Notes: generated by a model not told the origin, from the letters alone. Positions 17,703 to 27,689 are shown, counted from the first letter of the stretch. The stretch is 29,135 nt of DNA from Prochlorococcus sp. AG-670-O11 (GCA_003211335.1 QCTA01000005.1:1-29135); one strand, 5' to 3'. Numbers and translations are program-made.

Positions 17703-18563
17703 TTAAAGATATTTTTTTAATGCATCGCGCATAACCTCAAAAGGAACTTCTAATCCGTTCGTCCAGAATGATAATGATTTTGCTCCTTGAGCAATTAACA
17801 TTTGTGTCCCATCTATAGTCATGCATCCTTTTTTATCGCAAAATTTTAAGAACGGAGTAGGAGAGGGATTATAAATTAGATCATAAACAATTGTCTTTGG
17901 GTTAATAGAATCCCAAAAATTTTGACCAAATGGTAATACATCTTCATTTGTGGTTTTGCTCATACCAACTGGAGTTGTATTGACTATTAATTCAGCTTTA
18001 TGAATTGAATTGTCAATATGGGCATTATTATTGTTCAGTATCCCGCTTATTTTAATGTCATTTTTAAAATTGTTAATTAATCCATTTAAAGAATTTTTAT
18101 TACGCGAAATAATTGTTATTTCTGAAAATTTTAAGTCTATTAGACCTTGAATTACAGATCTTGCTGCGCCTCCAGAGCCTAAAACTAATGCACTCTTATT
18201 GAATAAATTAAGGTTTTTTAAAGGATAGATAAATCCATCAATATCTGTATTCGTTCCACTCCAATCTTTATTGCGGTTCAATTTTAGCGTATTTATTGCT
18301 TTAACTTTTTTTGCAACTGGAGATATTTCACTACAAATATCAAATATTTTTTGTTTAAAAGGAATTGTTATATTCAAACCTTTACAATTCATTTTTTTTA
18401 GAGAATTAACAACTACTTTTAAGTCTTCATTTTTACAAGGAATTGCTATATAAATTAAATCAAGGCCTAAATATTGGATAGCTGCATTCTGGATAATTGG
18501 AGATAAAGAGTGGCTTACTGGGTTTCCAATTAAAGCAAGAAATGATGTTTTACTTGTAATCAT
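17703..18563 (-). CDS. aroE: Shikimate dehydrogenase
   Basis: NADP-dependent reduction of 3-dehydroshikimate to shikimate in aromatic amino-acid synthesis. With the ATG chosen it has 286 residues. A GTG 48 nt upstream would add 16 residues that do not look like the family, so it is rejected. Substrate-binding block GNPVSHSLSP is at 13-22, the catalytic Lys is K70 (NITIPFK), AINT at 89-92 and the catalytic Asp is D107 (GTNTDIDGF). The Rossmann loop GSGGAAR is at 129-135. It is on the same strand as rpsF with 110 bases between. It is divergent from dnaK. DAHP synthase, another shikimate-pathway enzyme, lies in the same window about 8 kb away. Confidence 0.95.
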   Translation of the reverse strand: MITSKTSFLALIGNPVSHSLSPIIQNAAIQYLGLDLIYIAIPCKNEDLKVVVNSLKKMNCKGLNITIPFKQKIFDICSEISPVAKKVKAINTLKLNRNKDWSGTNTDIDGFIYPLKNLNLFNKSALVLGSGGAARSVIQGLIDLKFSEITIISRNKNSLNGLINNFKNDIKISGILNNNNAHIDNSIHKAELIVNTTPVGMSKTTNEDVLPFGQNFWDSINPKTIVYDLIYNPSPTPFLKFCDKKGCMTIDGTQMLIAQGAKSLSFWTNGLEVPFEVMRDALKKYL

Positions 18564-18679
18564 TATTAAGAGAAATTTTGAAGAAAATTGTGTTCTGTTC
18601 GGGAACCACACCTCGTTTTAGAGTAACAATAATGTCGTTAATGACCGATTATAGAAAATATTAAAGAGAGTATTTATCC

Positions 18680-20584
18680 ATGGGGAAGGTTGTTGGAATC
18701 GATTTAGGAACAACTAACAGTTGTGTTGCTGTAATGGAAGGTGGTAAACCTACTGTAATAGCAAATGCAGAGGGTTTCAGAACAACACCATCTGTTGTTG
18801 CATATACAAAAAATCAAGATCAGCTTGTTGGTCAGATCGCAAAGCGTCAAGCTGTTATGAATCCTGAAAATACTTTTTACTCGGCTAAACGATTTGTTGG
18901 TAGAAGAGTTGATGAAGTTAATGAAGAATCAAAAGATGTTAGTTATGGTATCGAAAAAGCTGGTTCAAACGTAAAATTAAAATGTCCAGTACTAGATAAA
19001 CAATTTTCTCCTGAGGAAGTAAGTGCTCAGGTTTTAAGAAAACTTTCTGAAGATGCAGGCAAATATTTAGGAGAAAATATCACTCAAGCAGTAATAACTG
19101 TTCCAGCTTATTTTAATGATTCTCAAAGACAGGCAACAAAAGATGCCGGTAAGATAGCTGGGCTTGAAGTTTTAAGAATAATAAATGAGCCTACAGCTGC
19201 TGCTTTGGCTTACGGATTAGATAAAAAAAGTAATGAAAGAATTCTTGTTTTTGATTTAGGAGGTGGAACTTTTGATGTTTCCGTCTTAGAAGTTGGAGAT
19301 GGTGTTTTTGAAGTTTTATCAACTTCAGGGGATACTCACTTAGGGGGAGATGATTTTGATAGATGTATTGTTGACCATTTAGCAAGTATTTTTAAAAGCA
19401 ATGAAGGTATTGATTTGAGACAGGATAAACAAGCTTTACAACGTCTTACTGAAGCTGCTGAGAAGGCAAAAATTGAACTTTCAAACGCTACTCAAAGTGA
19501 GATCAATTTACCTTTCATAACTGCTACTCCAGAAGGTCCTAAACACCTTGATTTAAATTTGACTAGAGCTAATTTTGAAGAGCTTGCTTCAAAATTAATT
19601 GATAGATGTAGAGTTCCTGTAGAGCAAGCTCTTAATGATGCCAAGCTTTCTACTGGTGAGATTGATGAAATAGTAATGGTTGGTGGTTCAACTAGAATGC
19701 CTGCTGTTCAGGAATTAGTTAAGCGAGTTACTGGCAAAGATCCTAATCAAACCGTAAACCCAGATGAAGTTGTAGCTGTAGGTGCAGCTATTCAGGGAGG
19801 AGTGTTAGCAGGTGAAGTTAAAGATATTTTATTATTAGACGTTACCCCATTATCTCTTGGCGTTGAGACATTGGGTGGAGTAATGACAAAAATGATTACT
19901 CGAAATACAACAGTTCCAACAAAAAAATCTGAGACTTATTCAACTGCTGTTGATGGTCAAACTAATGTTGAGATTCACGTTTTGCAGGGTGAAAGAGAGA
20001 TGGCATCAGATAATAAAAGTTTAGGAACCTTTAGACTTGATGGTATACCCTCTGCTCCAAGAGGTGTTCCGCAAATTGAAGTTACTTTTGATATTGATGC
20101 AAATGGAATTTTAAGTGTTACTGCGAAAGATAAAGGAAGTGGTAAAGAACAATCTATTTCGATAACAGGTGCTTCAACTCTTTCAGATAATGAAGTTGAT
20201 AAAATGGTCAAGGATGCAGAATCAAATGCTTCTGTTGATAAAGAAAAAAGGGAGAAAATTGATTTAAAGAATCAAGCTGAAACTCTTGTTTATCAAACAG
20301 AAAAACAGTTAGGAGAACTTGGGGATAAAGTTGATGCTACTGCTAAAGCTAAGGTAGAAGAAAAAAGTAAAGCATTAAAAGAAGCAACAGCAAAAGAAGA
20401 TTATGAATCTATGAAGAAGTTATTAGAAGAACTTCAACAGGAACTGTATGCAATTGGATCTTCTGTATATCAACAACCAGGCAGTCAACCCCCAGCTCCA
20501 GGCGCTCCAGAATCATCAGAATCTAACGAAAAAGGCGACGGTGATGATGTCATTGATGCAGATTTTACAGAAACAAAAGATTAA
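18680..20584 (+). CDS. dnaK: Hsp70 chaperone DnaK (DnaK2-type)
   Basis: ATP-driven protein-folding chaperone, working with DnaJ and GrpE in the cytoplasm. The 634 residues carry phosphate-1 loop [11 protein letters not shown] (8-18), phosphate-2 [15 protein letters not shown], adenosine motif [15 protein letters not shown], the linker [15 protein letters not shown], the substrate-binding beta domain and a helical lid. The tail is Gly/Pro/Ser-rich and ends [12 protein letters not shown], resembling the EEVxDxx-type ends of DnaK and typical of the cyanobacterial DnaK2, the essential stress-induced copy; cyanobacteria usually have two or three DnaK paralogues. AAAGAGAG precedes the ATG. No CIRCE element is seen upstream. 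Its stop codon interlocks with that of the convergent oxidase gene. Confidence 0.97.
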   Translation: MGKVVGIDLGTTNSCVAVMEGGKPTVIANAEGFRTTPSVVAYTKNQDQLVGQIAKRQAVMNPENTFYSAKRFVGRRVDEVNEESKDVSYGIEKAGSNVKLKCPVLDKQFSPEEVSAQVLRKLSEDAGKYLGENITQAVITVPAYFNDSQRQATKDAGKIAGLEVLRIINEPTAAALAYGLDKKSNERILVFDLGGGTFDVSVLEVGDGVFEVLSTSGDTHLGGDDFDRCIVDHLASIFKSNEGIDLRQDKQALQRLTEAAEKAKIELSNATQSEINLPFITATPEGPKHLDLNLTRANFEELASKLIDRCRVPVEQALNDAKLSTGEIDEIVMVGGSTRMPAVQELVKRVTGKDPNQTVNPDEVVAVGAAIQGGVLAGEVKDILLLDVTPLSLGVETLGGVMTKMITRNTTVPTKKSETYSTAVDGQTNVEIHVLQGEREMASDNKSLGTFRLDGIPSAPRGVPQIEVTFDIDANGILSVTAKDKGSGKEQSISITGASTLSDNEVDKMVKDAESNASVDKEKREKIDLKNQAETLVYQTEKQLGELGDKVDATAKAKVEEKSKALKEATAKEDYESMKKLLEELQQELYAIGSSVYQQPGSQPPAPGAPESSESNEKGDGDDVIDADFTETKD

Positions 20585-21663
20585 AGGAGATGTTTTTCAA
20601 CTTCATTTGAAACCCAGTTCGAACAAGCTGGAGCAAGTAATATTCCATTCTTATAGAAGCCGCTACATACAATTAACCCTTTTTCTAAACTTTTTAGTAT
20701 TGGTGATTGCTCATTCTGTGGCCGAGATCTGATACCAAACCATTTATTTGAAATATTTTTTTTATTTAGCCATTGTGGTTTATTCTCTAGGAAATCCGTA
20801 AGCTCTTCAAATATATTTTCTTTAGGACAAATGTTATATTCGTCGCTAGATCCAATGATTATTCTATTATTATTCATTGGAAGAAAATTTTTGCCATTGA
20901 TGCTGAAATGCTTGGGAAGAGAGAGTAAATTAATTTCTTTTTCACTTACAGAAATTTCTAAGGCTTGACCTAAAACAGGCTTTAATTTTATATCATGAAT
21001 ATTTAAGTCAATTAATTTAATAGCATCAAGTGAGTTGCATAAGATGATAACGTCACTTCTAATTTCATGACTATTACCGCACGTAGAAACCCATTGATTG
21101 TTTAATTTTTTAATTTTTATAATTTCTTCATTTACAAAATTTATTTTTTTATTTTTTAAGCAAATATTTATTGTTTTTAATAATGAAAGAGGATCTATTC
21201 TCCCGTCTTCATAAGAGATTATCCCTCTTAGGTTGTTAACTTTAAATATTTTATAAATGTTCTGAATAATGTTTGAATCACTTTCTAAAACTTTCAAATT
21301 ACGGTTGGGATGGTAAGAAATAAACTGACTTAGTTTTTCAAAGTTTTTTTGCTCTGTTGTTAGTTGGATTAATGTTTTTTCAATATGTAAATTATTATTG
21401 TATTGCTTAAGGAATTTTATCCATTTTGGCCATAATTCATTACTTTTTTTTCTAAGTTCCCAACTTCTGCCTTTACTTTTTTGATACATATTACCTATTA
21501 GGAGACCTAGTGCTGCACTGCTACTATTTTTCTTTTTTTGTGGATCTGCAATGGTAATTTTAAAACCTTGTTTAGAAAGCTCTAATGCGTTAAATTTTCC
21601 AATAATTCCTGATCCTATAATTAAAATATGAGCATTTTTAAAATTCTTTTTCGATCTTTTCAT
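20581..21663 (-). CDS. FAD-dependent amine/amino-acid oxidase, ThiO-like (DAO family)
   Basis: DAO-family flavoprotein, 360 residues. The FAD-binding GSGIIG is at 17-22 with the ribose-binding acid at D40. The C-terminal part resembles glycine oxidase ThiO: GIR with R312 at the place of the carboxylate-binding Arg, and [17 protein letters not shown], corresponding to the ThiO block [12 protein letters not shown]. The Arg of HFRNG is Lys (K338) here. ThiO oxidises glycine to the dehydroglycine used for the thiazole of thiamine; that role is likely but not proven, since other DAO members use D-amino acids or sarcosine. No other thi gene is in the window. The gene ends in a 4-base overlap with dnaK and is divergent from purU. 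Confidence 0.85.
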   Translation of the reverse strand: MKRSKKNFKNAHILIIGSGIIGKFNALELSKQGFKITIADPQKKKNSSSAALGLLIGNMYQKSKGRSWELRKKSNELWPKWIKFLKQYNNNLHIEKTLIQLTTEQKNFEKLSQFISYHPNRNLKVLESDSNIIQNIYKIFKVNNLRGIISYEDGRIDPLSLLKTINICLKNKKINFVNEEIIKIKKLNNQWVSTCGNSHEIRSDVIILCNSLDAIKLIDLNIHDIKLKPVLGQALEISVSEKEINLLSLPKHFSINGKNFLPMNNNRIIIGSSDEYNICPKENIFEELTDFLENKPQWLNKKNISNKWFGIRSRPQNEQSPILKSLEKGLIVCSGFYKNGILLAPACSNWVSNEVEKHLL

Positions 21664-21714
21664 TAGTATATTATAAGTAATTAATCAAAAAACTTTAATA
21701 GTTTAGATTTCTTT

Positions 21715-22569
21715 TTGGAAAAACCATCAATTATTTTAAGAACTGTATGTCCAGATCGTCCTGGACTAGTTAGTCAATTAACTAGTTGGATATCTAATTA
21801 TGGCGGCAATATAAAGCATTCAGATCATCATACCGATCAAGATGCAGGATTATTTTTGAGTAGAATTGAATGGGATAGAAATGATTTACCAATTAATAAA
21901 TCTGAAATTTACGAGCAATTTGAAAAAATTGCAATAGATATAAATGGCAGATTTAATATTAATTATTCAGATGAAATACCAAATGTAGGTATTTTTGTAA
22001 GTAAGCAAAACCACTGTTTAATTGACTTGCTTTGGCGAGTAAGAAATGGTGAATTACAAATGAATGTACCATTAATAATTTCTAATCATCCTGATCTTGA
22101 AAATATTGCTAAAGATTTTAAAGCTCAATTTGTTTGTATTGATACTAATAATTTACCTAAAGCTAGTGTAGAAAAACAGATTTTAAATTTGTTAAAAGAT
22201 TTTGATATTGAACTTGTTGTATTAGCAAAATATATGCAAATTTTAAGTGATTCTTTTTTAGAAAATTATTCTTCAATTATTAATATACATCATTCTTTTT
22301 TGCCTGCATTTAAAGGCGCGCAACCTTATCATAGGGCATGGAAGAGAGGGGTGAAATTAATTGGAGCAACTGCACATTACGTTACTAAAGATTTAGATGA
22401 AGGGCCAATAATTGAGCAATGTACTGTCAATGTAAGTCATAGAGATGAGGTTGCTGATTTGATTAGAAAAGGACGAGATATTGAGAGGATAGCTCTTGCG
22501 AGAGCAGTTAGATTACATTTAAATCATCAGATTTTTGTATACGATAGCAAAACGGCTGTTTTTGATTAA
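21715..22569 (+). CDS. purU: Formyltetrahydrofolate deformylase
   Basis: Hydrolyses 10-formyl-THF to formate and THF, balancing one-carbon pools and supplying formate for purine synthesis. An N-terminal ACT domain (about 5-85, with CPDRPGLVSQLTSW) precedes the formyl-transferase fold. The catalytic triad N190-H192-D228 is intact in INIHHSFLP and DLDEGP. At 284 residues it has normal length. No ATG exists in frame before the ACT domain, and an in-frame TAA stands 33 bases upstream; the TTG chosen gives exactly the expected N-terminus, so TTG is the likely start. It lies 51 bases from the divergent oxidase gene and converges with clcA. Confidence 0.94.
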   Translation: MEKPSIILRTVCPDRPGLVSQLTSWISNYGGNIKHSDHHTDQDAGLFLSRIEWDRNDLPINKSEIYEQFEKIAIDINGRFNINYSDEIPNVGIFVSKQNHCLIDLLWRVRNGELQMNVPLIISNHPDLENIAKDFKAQFVCIDTNNLPKASVEKQILNLLKDFDIELVVLAKYMQILSDSFLENYSSIINIHHSFLPAFKGAQPYHRAWKRGVKLIGATAHYVTKDLDEGPIIEQCTVNVSHRDEVADLIRKGRDIERIALARAVRLHLNHQIFVYDSKTAVFD

Positions 22570-22580
22570 AAATCAATTTT
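22562..22580. terminator. Weak A/T hairpin with T run between purU and clcA
   Basis: TTGATT-AAA-AATCAA followed by TTTT, spanning the purU stop codon. The stem is only 6 bp and mostly A/T, so intrinsic termination would be weak. Its location between two convergent genes is what makes it worth listing. Confidence 0.25.
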
Positions 22581-22581
22581 A

Positions 22582-23940
22582 TTACTCTTCTAATTCAATT
22601 TGTATCTGTCTTTCGTAAATTGATTTTTCATTAAAAACTCTTGCTACTAAAAAACTTGTAATACAACTAATAAGAACAGGTTTCATTATTAATAAATTTT
22701 TTGTTAGTGCAAAAGCCAAAAACATAGCCGTTATTGGAGTTCTAGAACATCCTGCAACAAATGCCCCCATCCCAGCAAAGATATATGTACTTGGGGCATG
22801 ACCTGTAGCAATTTCTACCCAGCTTCCCATTATTAAACCTATGGCTCCACCCAAAGTGAGCATTGGATAAAATAATCCTCCAGGTGCCCCCGATGCCGCA
22901 GCTAATCCAGTTGTTATAAAAAGTATGAATACAGCTAAAAGAGCTATTTCAATACTGGTATTTTTTTCAGCTATTATTTTTTGTAATTCATCTAAATTGT
23001 GAAAGGAGCTTGGCAAAAGCGAATAAATGCTTCCAAGTAAAAGTCCGCAAATACTCATTTTTAAAATAAATTTGTTCTTATACCATCTTTTCCCAAGATC
23101 TTGCATAGCAAGAACATACTTGCTATAAAGTTCTGCAAATAATCCAACAATAACTCCTAGCAAAACAAGATAAATAAAATCTATGGGCAAGAAAAAGACA
23201 GATGGATCATATTCTTTCTGGATTAAAAACCCTAAATTGAAGTCAAAACCTCCAGCCTTAGGGTCTAACCCCAAAGCTTGAATAATATCTGCAGAAGAAT
23301 CTGCTATGAATGTTGTTATTACAACTATTAATAAGACTACTGGTCTTGCGGAGTTTAATAATTCTTCAATCGCGTAAATGAATCCACCCAAAGGAGCGCT
23401 AAATACTGCAGCTATTCCAGCACCGCCACCTGCCGCAACAAGCACCCTTCTAAACGCTAGAGGTGCTTTTAGCCATCTTGCCATTTGCCAAGCAACTGAT
23501 CCTCCCATTTGAACTGATGGGCCTTCAGGACCTAAGGGGAAACCACTACCAATTGCAATTATTCCAGATACTAATTTAACTAATCCAACTTTAAGATTCA
23601 TAGGTATTTTTTTATGCCTCAAGAATCCCATAATTTGACTTACTCCAGAACCTTTTGCGGCTGGAGCAATATTTTTAATTAAAAATCCCGCTATAGCTCC
23701 ACCAATAGCACCAAATGCTGGTAGTACTGCAATGGATGGAAATTGATCTAAAAGTTCTAATCTCCAATTATTTATAAAATAAATACCAGTTTTAAAAAAA
23801 ATACTAGTTATTGATGCTCCTAATCCTGTAAATAGAATTGATATGACGACAACAAAAGATCTTTGCTTAAGTAATTTTTTAATGCTACGAGAAGAGTTAG
23901 TACTGGTTTTTTGAATATTTTCTTTTATTAGCTTTTGCAT
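22582..23940 (-). CDS. ClC-type chloride channel/antiporter
   Basis: Membrane protein of the ClC family, 452 residues with about ten hydrophobic helices, moving chloride, probably in exchange for protons. The selectivity-filter blocks are GSGVS (97-101), GPEGP (137-141) with the gating Glu E139, and the later GAFVAGCSRTP. The adjacent pair E192-E193 in AIEELL matches the internal proton-glutamate site of E. coli ClC, so antiport is more likely than a passive channel. The usual Arg/Lys of G(R/K)EGP is Pro here. It begins 9 bases after the acnB stop and is probably co-transcribed with it. The ion carried and the membrane (plasma or thylakoid) are not shown by sequence. Confidence 0.93.
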   Translation of the reverse strand: MQKLIKENIQKTSTNSSRSIKKLLKQRSFVVVISILFTGLGASITSIFFKTGIYFINNWRLELLDQFPSIAVLPAFGAIGGAIAGFLIKNIAPAAKGSGVSQIMGFLRHKKIPMNLKVGLVKLVSGIIAIGSGFPLGPEGPSVQMGGSVAWQMARWLKAPLAFRRVLVAAGGGAGIAAVFSAPLGGFIYAIEELLNSARPVVLLIVVITTFIADSSADIIQALGLDPKAGGFDFNLGFLIQKEYDPSVFFLPIDFIYLVLLGVIVGLFAELYSKYVLAMQDLGKRWYKNKFILKMSICGLLLGSIYSLLPSSFHNLDELQKIIAEKNTSIEIALLAVFILFITTGLAAASGAPGGLFYPMLTLGGAIGLIMGSWVEIATGHAPSTYIFAGMGAFVAGCSRTPITAMFLAFALTKNLLIMKPVLISCITSFLVARVFNEKSIYERQIQIELEE

Positions 23941-23949
23941 AGTTCATTA

Positions 23950-26523
23950 TCATTTTGATAATTTAAAATTTTCTATTTCATCAAATTGAAGATAACGATA
24001 AAGTTCATCAGAGTATGGATTTATTTTGTTTTTAGTAATATCTTGATACTCATTTACTGTAGGTATTTTTCCTAGAAGAGCACAAACTGCTGCCAATTCA
24101 GCACTTCCTAAAAATACTTGGGCATTTTTGCCAAGTCTATTATCAAAATTTCGGGTGCTGGTTGAGAATACAACAGACCCCTCATCTACTCTTGCTTGAT
24201 TTCCCATGCATAATGAACAACCTGGTAACTCTAATCTTGCCCCACATTTTTCAAATATTTTATAGTATCCCTCTGCTTTTAGTGTTTCCTCATCCATTTT
24301 TGTAGGAGGACAGATCCATAGTTTTGCATTTAATTTTTCTATACCCTCAAGCACCTTCGCAGCAGCTCTGTAATGTCCGATATTCGTCATGCAGGATCCT
24401 ATAAATACTTCATCGATCTTAGTATTTTCTACATCTTTAATTTCTTTGACGTTATCTGGATCATTTGGGCAAGCTACTATTGGCTGTGTAACTTTAGATA
24501 GGTTAATTTCTATTATCTCTTCATAAGAGGCATTTTCATCTGGTTGAATTAATTCAGGTTTTTTAAGCCAATTTTTCATATCACTAATTCTTCTTGATAT
24601 CGACTTGGCATCTTCATAATTGCTTTCAATCATTTTCTCTAGGAGGCAAATGTTACTTTTTAAATATTCTTCTACAGTTTTATGTGATAAGAGTATTGTG
24701 CTTCCAGCGCATGATCGTTCAGCTGTAGCATCAGTTAATTCAAATGCTTGTTCAAGTTTTAAATCAGGTAAACCTTCTATTTCCATAATTTTACCGTTAA
24801 ATACATTTTGTTTATTTTCTTTAGCAACGGTTAATAGACCTTGTTTTATTGCAAAGAGTGGAATTGCATTTACAAGATCTCGTAGCGTGATTCCTGGTAG
24901 TAAATTTCCTGTAAATTTTACTAATACTGATTCCGGCATATTTAATGGCATTGATCCTATTGCTGCAGCAAAAGCAACAATTCCTGAGCCTCCAGGGAAG
25001 GAAATTCCAAGAGGAAATCTTGTATGACTATCCCCACCTGTTCCTACAGTGTCAGGAAGTAGCATCCTATTAAGCCAACTATGGATTATGCCGTCTCCAG
25101 GTTTAAGAGCTACACCGCCTCTTTGTGAAATAAAATCAGGTAATTCTTGATGAGTAACTAAATCAACTGGTTTAGGATATGCAGCAGTATGACAAAAACT
25201 TTGCATTACTAAATCTGCAGTAAAACCTAAACAAGCTAGCTCTTTAAGTTCATCTCTAGTCATTGGACCAGTAGTATCTTGGCTACCAACAGTTGTCATA
25301 ATTGGTTCACATGTCATACCAGGCAGAACTCCTTTTAATCCGCATGCTTTACCTACTATTTTTTGTGCTTGAGTAAATCCAGTACCAATCTTTTTTGGAC
25401 TTTTTGGACGGATAAATACTTGACTAGGCTCTAATTCAAGTTTTTTTCTGATTTTATCTGTCAGAGACCTTCCAATCATAAGATTTATTCTTCCCCCAGC
25501 TTGAATTTCATCTGTAAGTGTTGATGGGTTCAATTTGAAATGACTAATGACTAATTCAGTATTTGAAATTTTATCTATTTTTTTAATGACACCTTCGTAA
25601 GGCAGTATTTTAAGTAAATCACCAGTCTTTATTTCAGAGACATCAGTTTCAATTGGAAGTGCGCCTGAATCTTGGGCTGTATTAAAGAAAATTGGTGCTA
25701 TTTTGTTACCTATAATTATTCCACCGGTTTTTTTATTAGGAACAAAGGGGATATTTTCGCCTAAATGCCAAATAACAGAATTAATTGCAGATTTTCTTGA
25801 ACTTCCTGTACCAACAACATCTCCGACATAAGCTATCTGTATATTTTGTTTTTTAAGATCATCAAGTATTTTTAGTCCATCTTGGTTCTTGAATTCAAGC
25901 ATGGATAATGAATGTAGTGGTATATCCGGACGGGTTGTAGCATGAACTGCAGGAGATAAGTCATCAGTATTTGTTTCTCCATCAATTTTGAATGCTAAAC
26001 ATGTAATTTCTCTTGGAAGAGAATTTTTAGTTGTAAACCATTCTGCATTCGCCCAACTATTTACAACCTCTTGTGCATAAATATTATGTTCAGATAAATC
26101 AAAAATATCATTTGCTGAATCGTAAACAAGAATAATATCTTTTAAAACTTTTGCTGCTTCTTTTGCAAGTAAATTGTTTTTACTTTTAAGTATTTCAATA
26201 AGCGAGTTAACGTTATATCCTCCGATCATTGTTCCAAGAATTTGTATTGCTTTTTGGGAATTAATGAATTTGCAATGTTTTTCTTCATTCACAATCGCTG
26301 TAAGCCAACTTGCTTTTATGTACGCTGCTTCATCAACTCCTGGTGGCACTCTATTTACAAGTAAATCTAGTAAGTAGTCACTTTCGGAAATATTTTCTTG
26401 TTCTAATAGTTGTGTCACACAATTTATTTGTTCTGCATTTAGAGGCAATGGGGGTATACCTTGAGCCTCTCGTTCAGCTACGTGGTCTGCATAATCTTTG
26501 AGCAATGTTTCCAATTTATTCAT
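23950..26523 (-). CDS. acnB: Aconitate hydratase B
   Basis: Interconverts citrate and isocitrate through cis-aconitate, using a 4Fe-4S cluster. The 857 residues are AcnB-length (E. coli 865) with an N-terminal HEAT-like helical region, then the swivel domain and the catalytic core. The three cluster ligands are C711 (GSCMTN), C769 and C772 (GCSLCMGNQ), the same spacing as in E. coli. Other active-site blocks are GDSHTRFPLG and DTTGPMTRDE. It starts at ATG, is divergent from DAHP synthase and is followed after 9 bases by the ClC gene. In cyanobacteria AcnB feeds 2-oxoglutarate production for ammonium assimilation. Confidence 0.97.
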   Translation of the reverse strand: MNKLETLLKDYADHVAEREAQGIPPLPLNAEQINCVTQLLEQENISESDYLLDLLVNRVPPGVDEAAYIKASWLTAIVNEEKHCKFINSQKAIQILGTMIGGYNVNSLIEILKSKNNLLAKEAAKVLKDIILVYDSANDIFDLSEHNIYAQEVVNSWANAEWFTTKNSLPREITCLAFKIDGETNTDDLSPAVHATTRPDIPLHSLSMLEFKNQDGLKILDDLKKQNIQIAYVGDVVGTGSSRKSAINSVIWHLGENIPFVPNKKTGGIIIGNKIAPIFFNTAQDSGALPIETDVSEIKTGDLLKILPYEGVIKKIDKISNTELVISHFKLNPSTLTDEIQAGGRINLMIGRSLTDKIRKKLELEPSQVFIRPKSPKKIGTGFTQAQKIVGKACGLKGVLPGMTCEPIMTTVGSQDTTGPMTRDELKELACLGFTADLVMQSFCHTAAYPKPVDLVTHQELPDFISQRGGVALKPGDGIIHSWLNRMLLPDTVGTGGDSHTRFPLGISFPGGSGIVAFAAAIGSMPLNMPESVLVKFTGNLLPGITLRDLVNAIPLFAIKQGLLTVAKENKQNVFNGKIMEIEGLPDLKLEQAFELTDATAERSCAGSTILLSHKTVEEYLKSNICLLEKMIESNYEDAKSISRRISDMKNWLKKPELIQPDENASYEEIIEINLSKVTQPIVACPNDPDNVKEIKDVENTKIDEVFIGSCMTNIGHYRAAAKVLEGIEKLNAKLWICPPTKMDEETLKAEGYYKIFEKCGARLELPGCSLCMGNQARVDEGSVVFSTSTRNFDNRLGKNAQVFLGSAELAAVCALLGKIPTVNEYQDITKNKINPYSDELYRYLQFDEIENFKLSK

Positions 26524-26567
26524 TTGTGAGGTTTAATGCCTAATCTATTGTTATTTTTAATATTGAT

Positions 26568-26596
26568 AAGGAGAGTATTCATCAATGCTTTTTTAA
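26568..26596 (+). promoter_or_regulatory. Shine-Dalgarno-like AAGGAG with three-codon ORF before DAHP synthase
   Basis: AAGGAG (26568-26573) is followed 11 bases later by ATG CTT TTT TAA (Met-Leu-Phe-stop). The DAHP synthase ATG, 24 bases beyond that stop, has no ribosome site of its own. This could be a leader peptide, but minimal ORFs arise easily in such A/T-rich DNA, and the spacing is long. Confidence 0.2.
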
Positions 26597-26620
26597 ATAT
26601 TCAAACTTCTTAATTAATCA

Positions 26621-27688
26621 ATGACGACTTCATCAAATAATCAATCTTTAGAAAAAACATCTGATTTGCATGTTGTTGAAACACGTCCATTAATACCTCC
26701 AAGCAAACTTCATAATGATATACCTCTAGATTATACCTCTGCTGATACTGTCTCCAATACTAGAAGATCGATACAAAATATTTTGCATGATAATAATCCT
26801 AGGTTATTAGTCATAGTAGGACCATGTTCAATACATGATATTGAAGCTGCTAAGGAATATGCAGAATATATTCAAGAATTTAGAAAAAAATATAATGATA
26901 AATTAGAAATTGTAATGAGAGTATATTTTGAAAAACCAAGAACTACAATCGGTTGGAAAGGATTGATAAATGATCCCCATCTGGATGGTTCCTATGATAT
27001 TAATACAGGTTTACGTAGAGCTAGAAGCTTACTCTCTTATCTTGCAACTCGTGGCATCCCTTCAGCAACAGAGTTGCTAGATCCAATTGTTCCTCAATAT
27101 ATTGCTGATTTAATCAGTTGGACAGCAATTGGGGCAAGGACTACTGAAAGTCAAACTCATAGAGAAATGGCTTCAGGATTATCAATGCCTATTGGTTTTA
27201 AAAATGGTACTGATGGTTCTTTTAGCACGGCTATTAATGCGATGCAGTCGGCTTCAAAATCTCATCATTTCTTAGGTGTTAATGATCAAGGTTATGCTTC
27301 TATTGTAAATACAACTGGTAATCCAGATGGACATATAGTTTTAAGGGGAGGTTCCAAAGGAGTTAATTTTGAAAATCAACATGTAAACAGTATTTCATCT
27401 GAATTAAAAGTAGTTAATCTTCCTTATAAAGTTATGATTGATTGTAGCCATGGAAATTCTAACAAAGATTATAGGAAGCAATCTGATGTTCTTAAAAACG
27501 TAGCAAATCAGATTAAGAATGGTGAAAAAAATATTTTAGGAGTAATGCTTGAAAGTCATCTTAAGGAGGGTAATCAAAAACTTTCAAATAGAAAAGATCT
27601 TGAATATGGTATGAGCATTACTGATGCTTGCATAAATATAGATACAACGAAAAATTTGCTTCAGATTCTGTATGATTCAATTCTGTAA
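26621..27688 (+). CDS. 3-Deoxy-7-phosphoheptulonate (DAHP) synthase, class I AroFGH type
   Basis: First enzyme of the shikimate pathway: condenses phosphoenolpyruvate and erythrose-4-phosphate. The 355 residues match the E. coli AroF/G/H type, which is feedback-inhibited by aromatic amino acids. The metal-binding Cys is C69 in VGPCSIHD; the His is in DCSHGNSNKDY, the Glu in VMLESHLKEG and the Asp in SITDACIN. PEP-binding block KPRTTIGWKGL and GARTTESQTHREMASG are intact. The N-terminal 35 residues form the short extension seen in regulated enzymes. It is divergent from acnB and converges with the phytol kinase-like gene with 1 base between stops. Which isozyme name applies cannot be told. Confidence 0.96.
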   Translation: MTTSSNNQSLEKTSDLHVVETRPLIPPSKLHNDIPLDYTSADTVSNTRRSIQNILHDNNPRLLVIVGPCSIHDIEAAKEYAEYIQEFRKKYNDKLEIVMRVYFEKPRTTIGWKGLINDPHLDGSYDINTGLRRARSLLSYLATRGIPSATELLDPIVPQYIADLISWTAIGARTTESQTHREMASGLSMPIGFKNGTDGSFSTAINAMQSASKSHHFLGVNDQGYASIVNTTGNPDGHIVLRGGSKGVNFENQHVNSISSELKVVNLPYKVMIDCSHGNSNKDYRKQSDVLKNVANQIKNGEKNILGVMLESHLKEGNQKLSNRKDLEYGMSITDACINIDTTKNLLQILYDSIL

Positions 27689-27689
27689 T

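Noticed and set aside
17518..17706. Plus-strand frame of 62 codons over the rpsF leader
   Set aside because: Overlaps the start of rpsF and its leader; the product has no recognisable features.
18564..18679. Possible heat-shock operator (CIRCE) before dnaK; GTTCGGGAAC dyad
   Set aside because: No TTAGCACTC-N9-GAGTGCTAA is present; the 4-bp dyad is too short to count and no clear promoter could be fixed.
19191..20211. Minus-strand open frames of 64 and 78 codons
   Set aside because: Shadows within dnaK; low-complexity products.
24620..25027. Open frame of 135 codons on plus strand
   Set aside because: Fully antisense to acnB, whose frame is intact and strongly conserved; no family resemblance in the plus-strand product.
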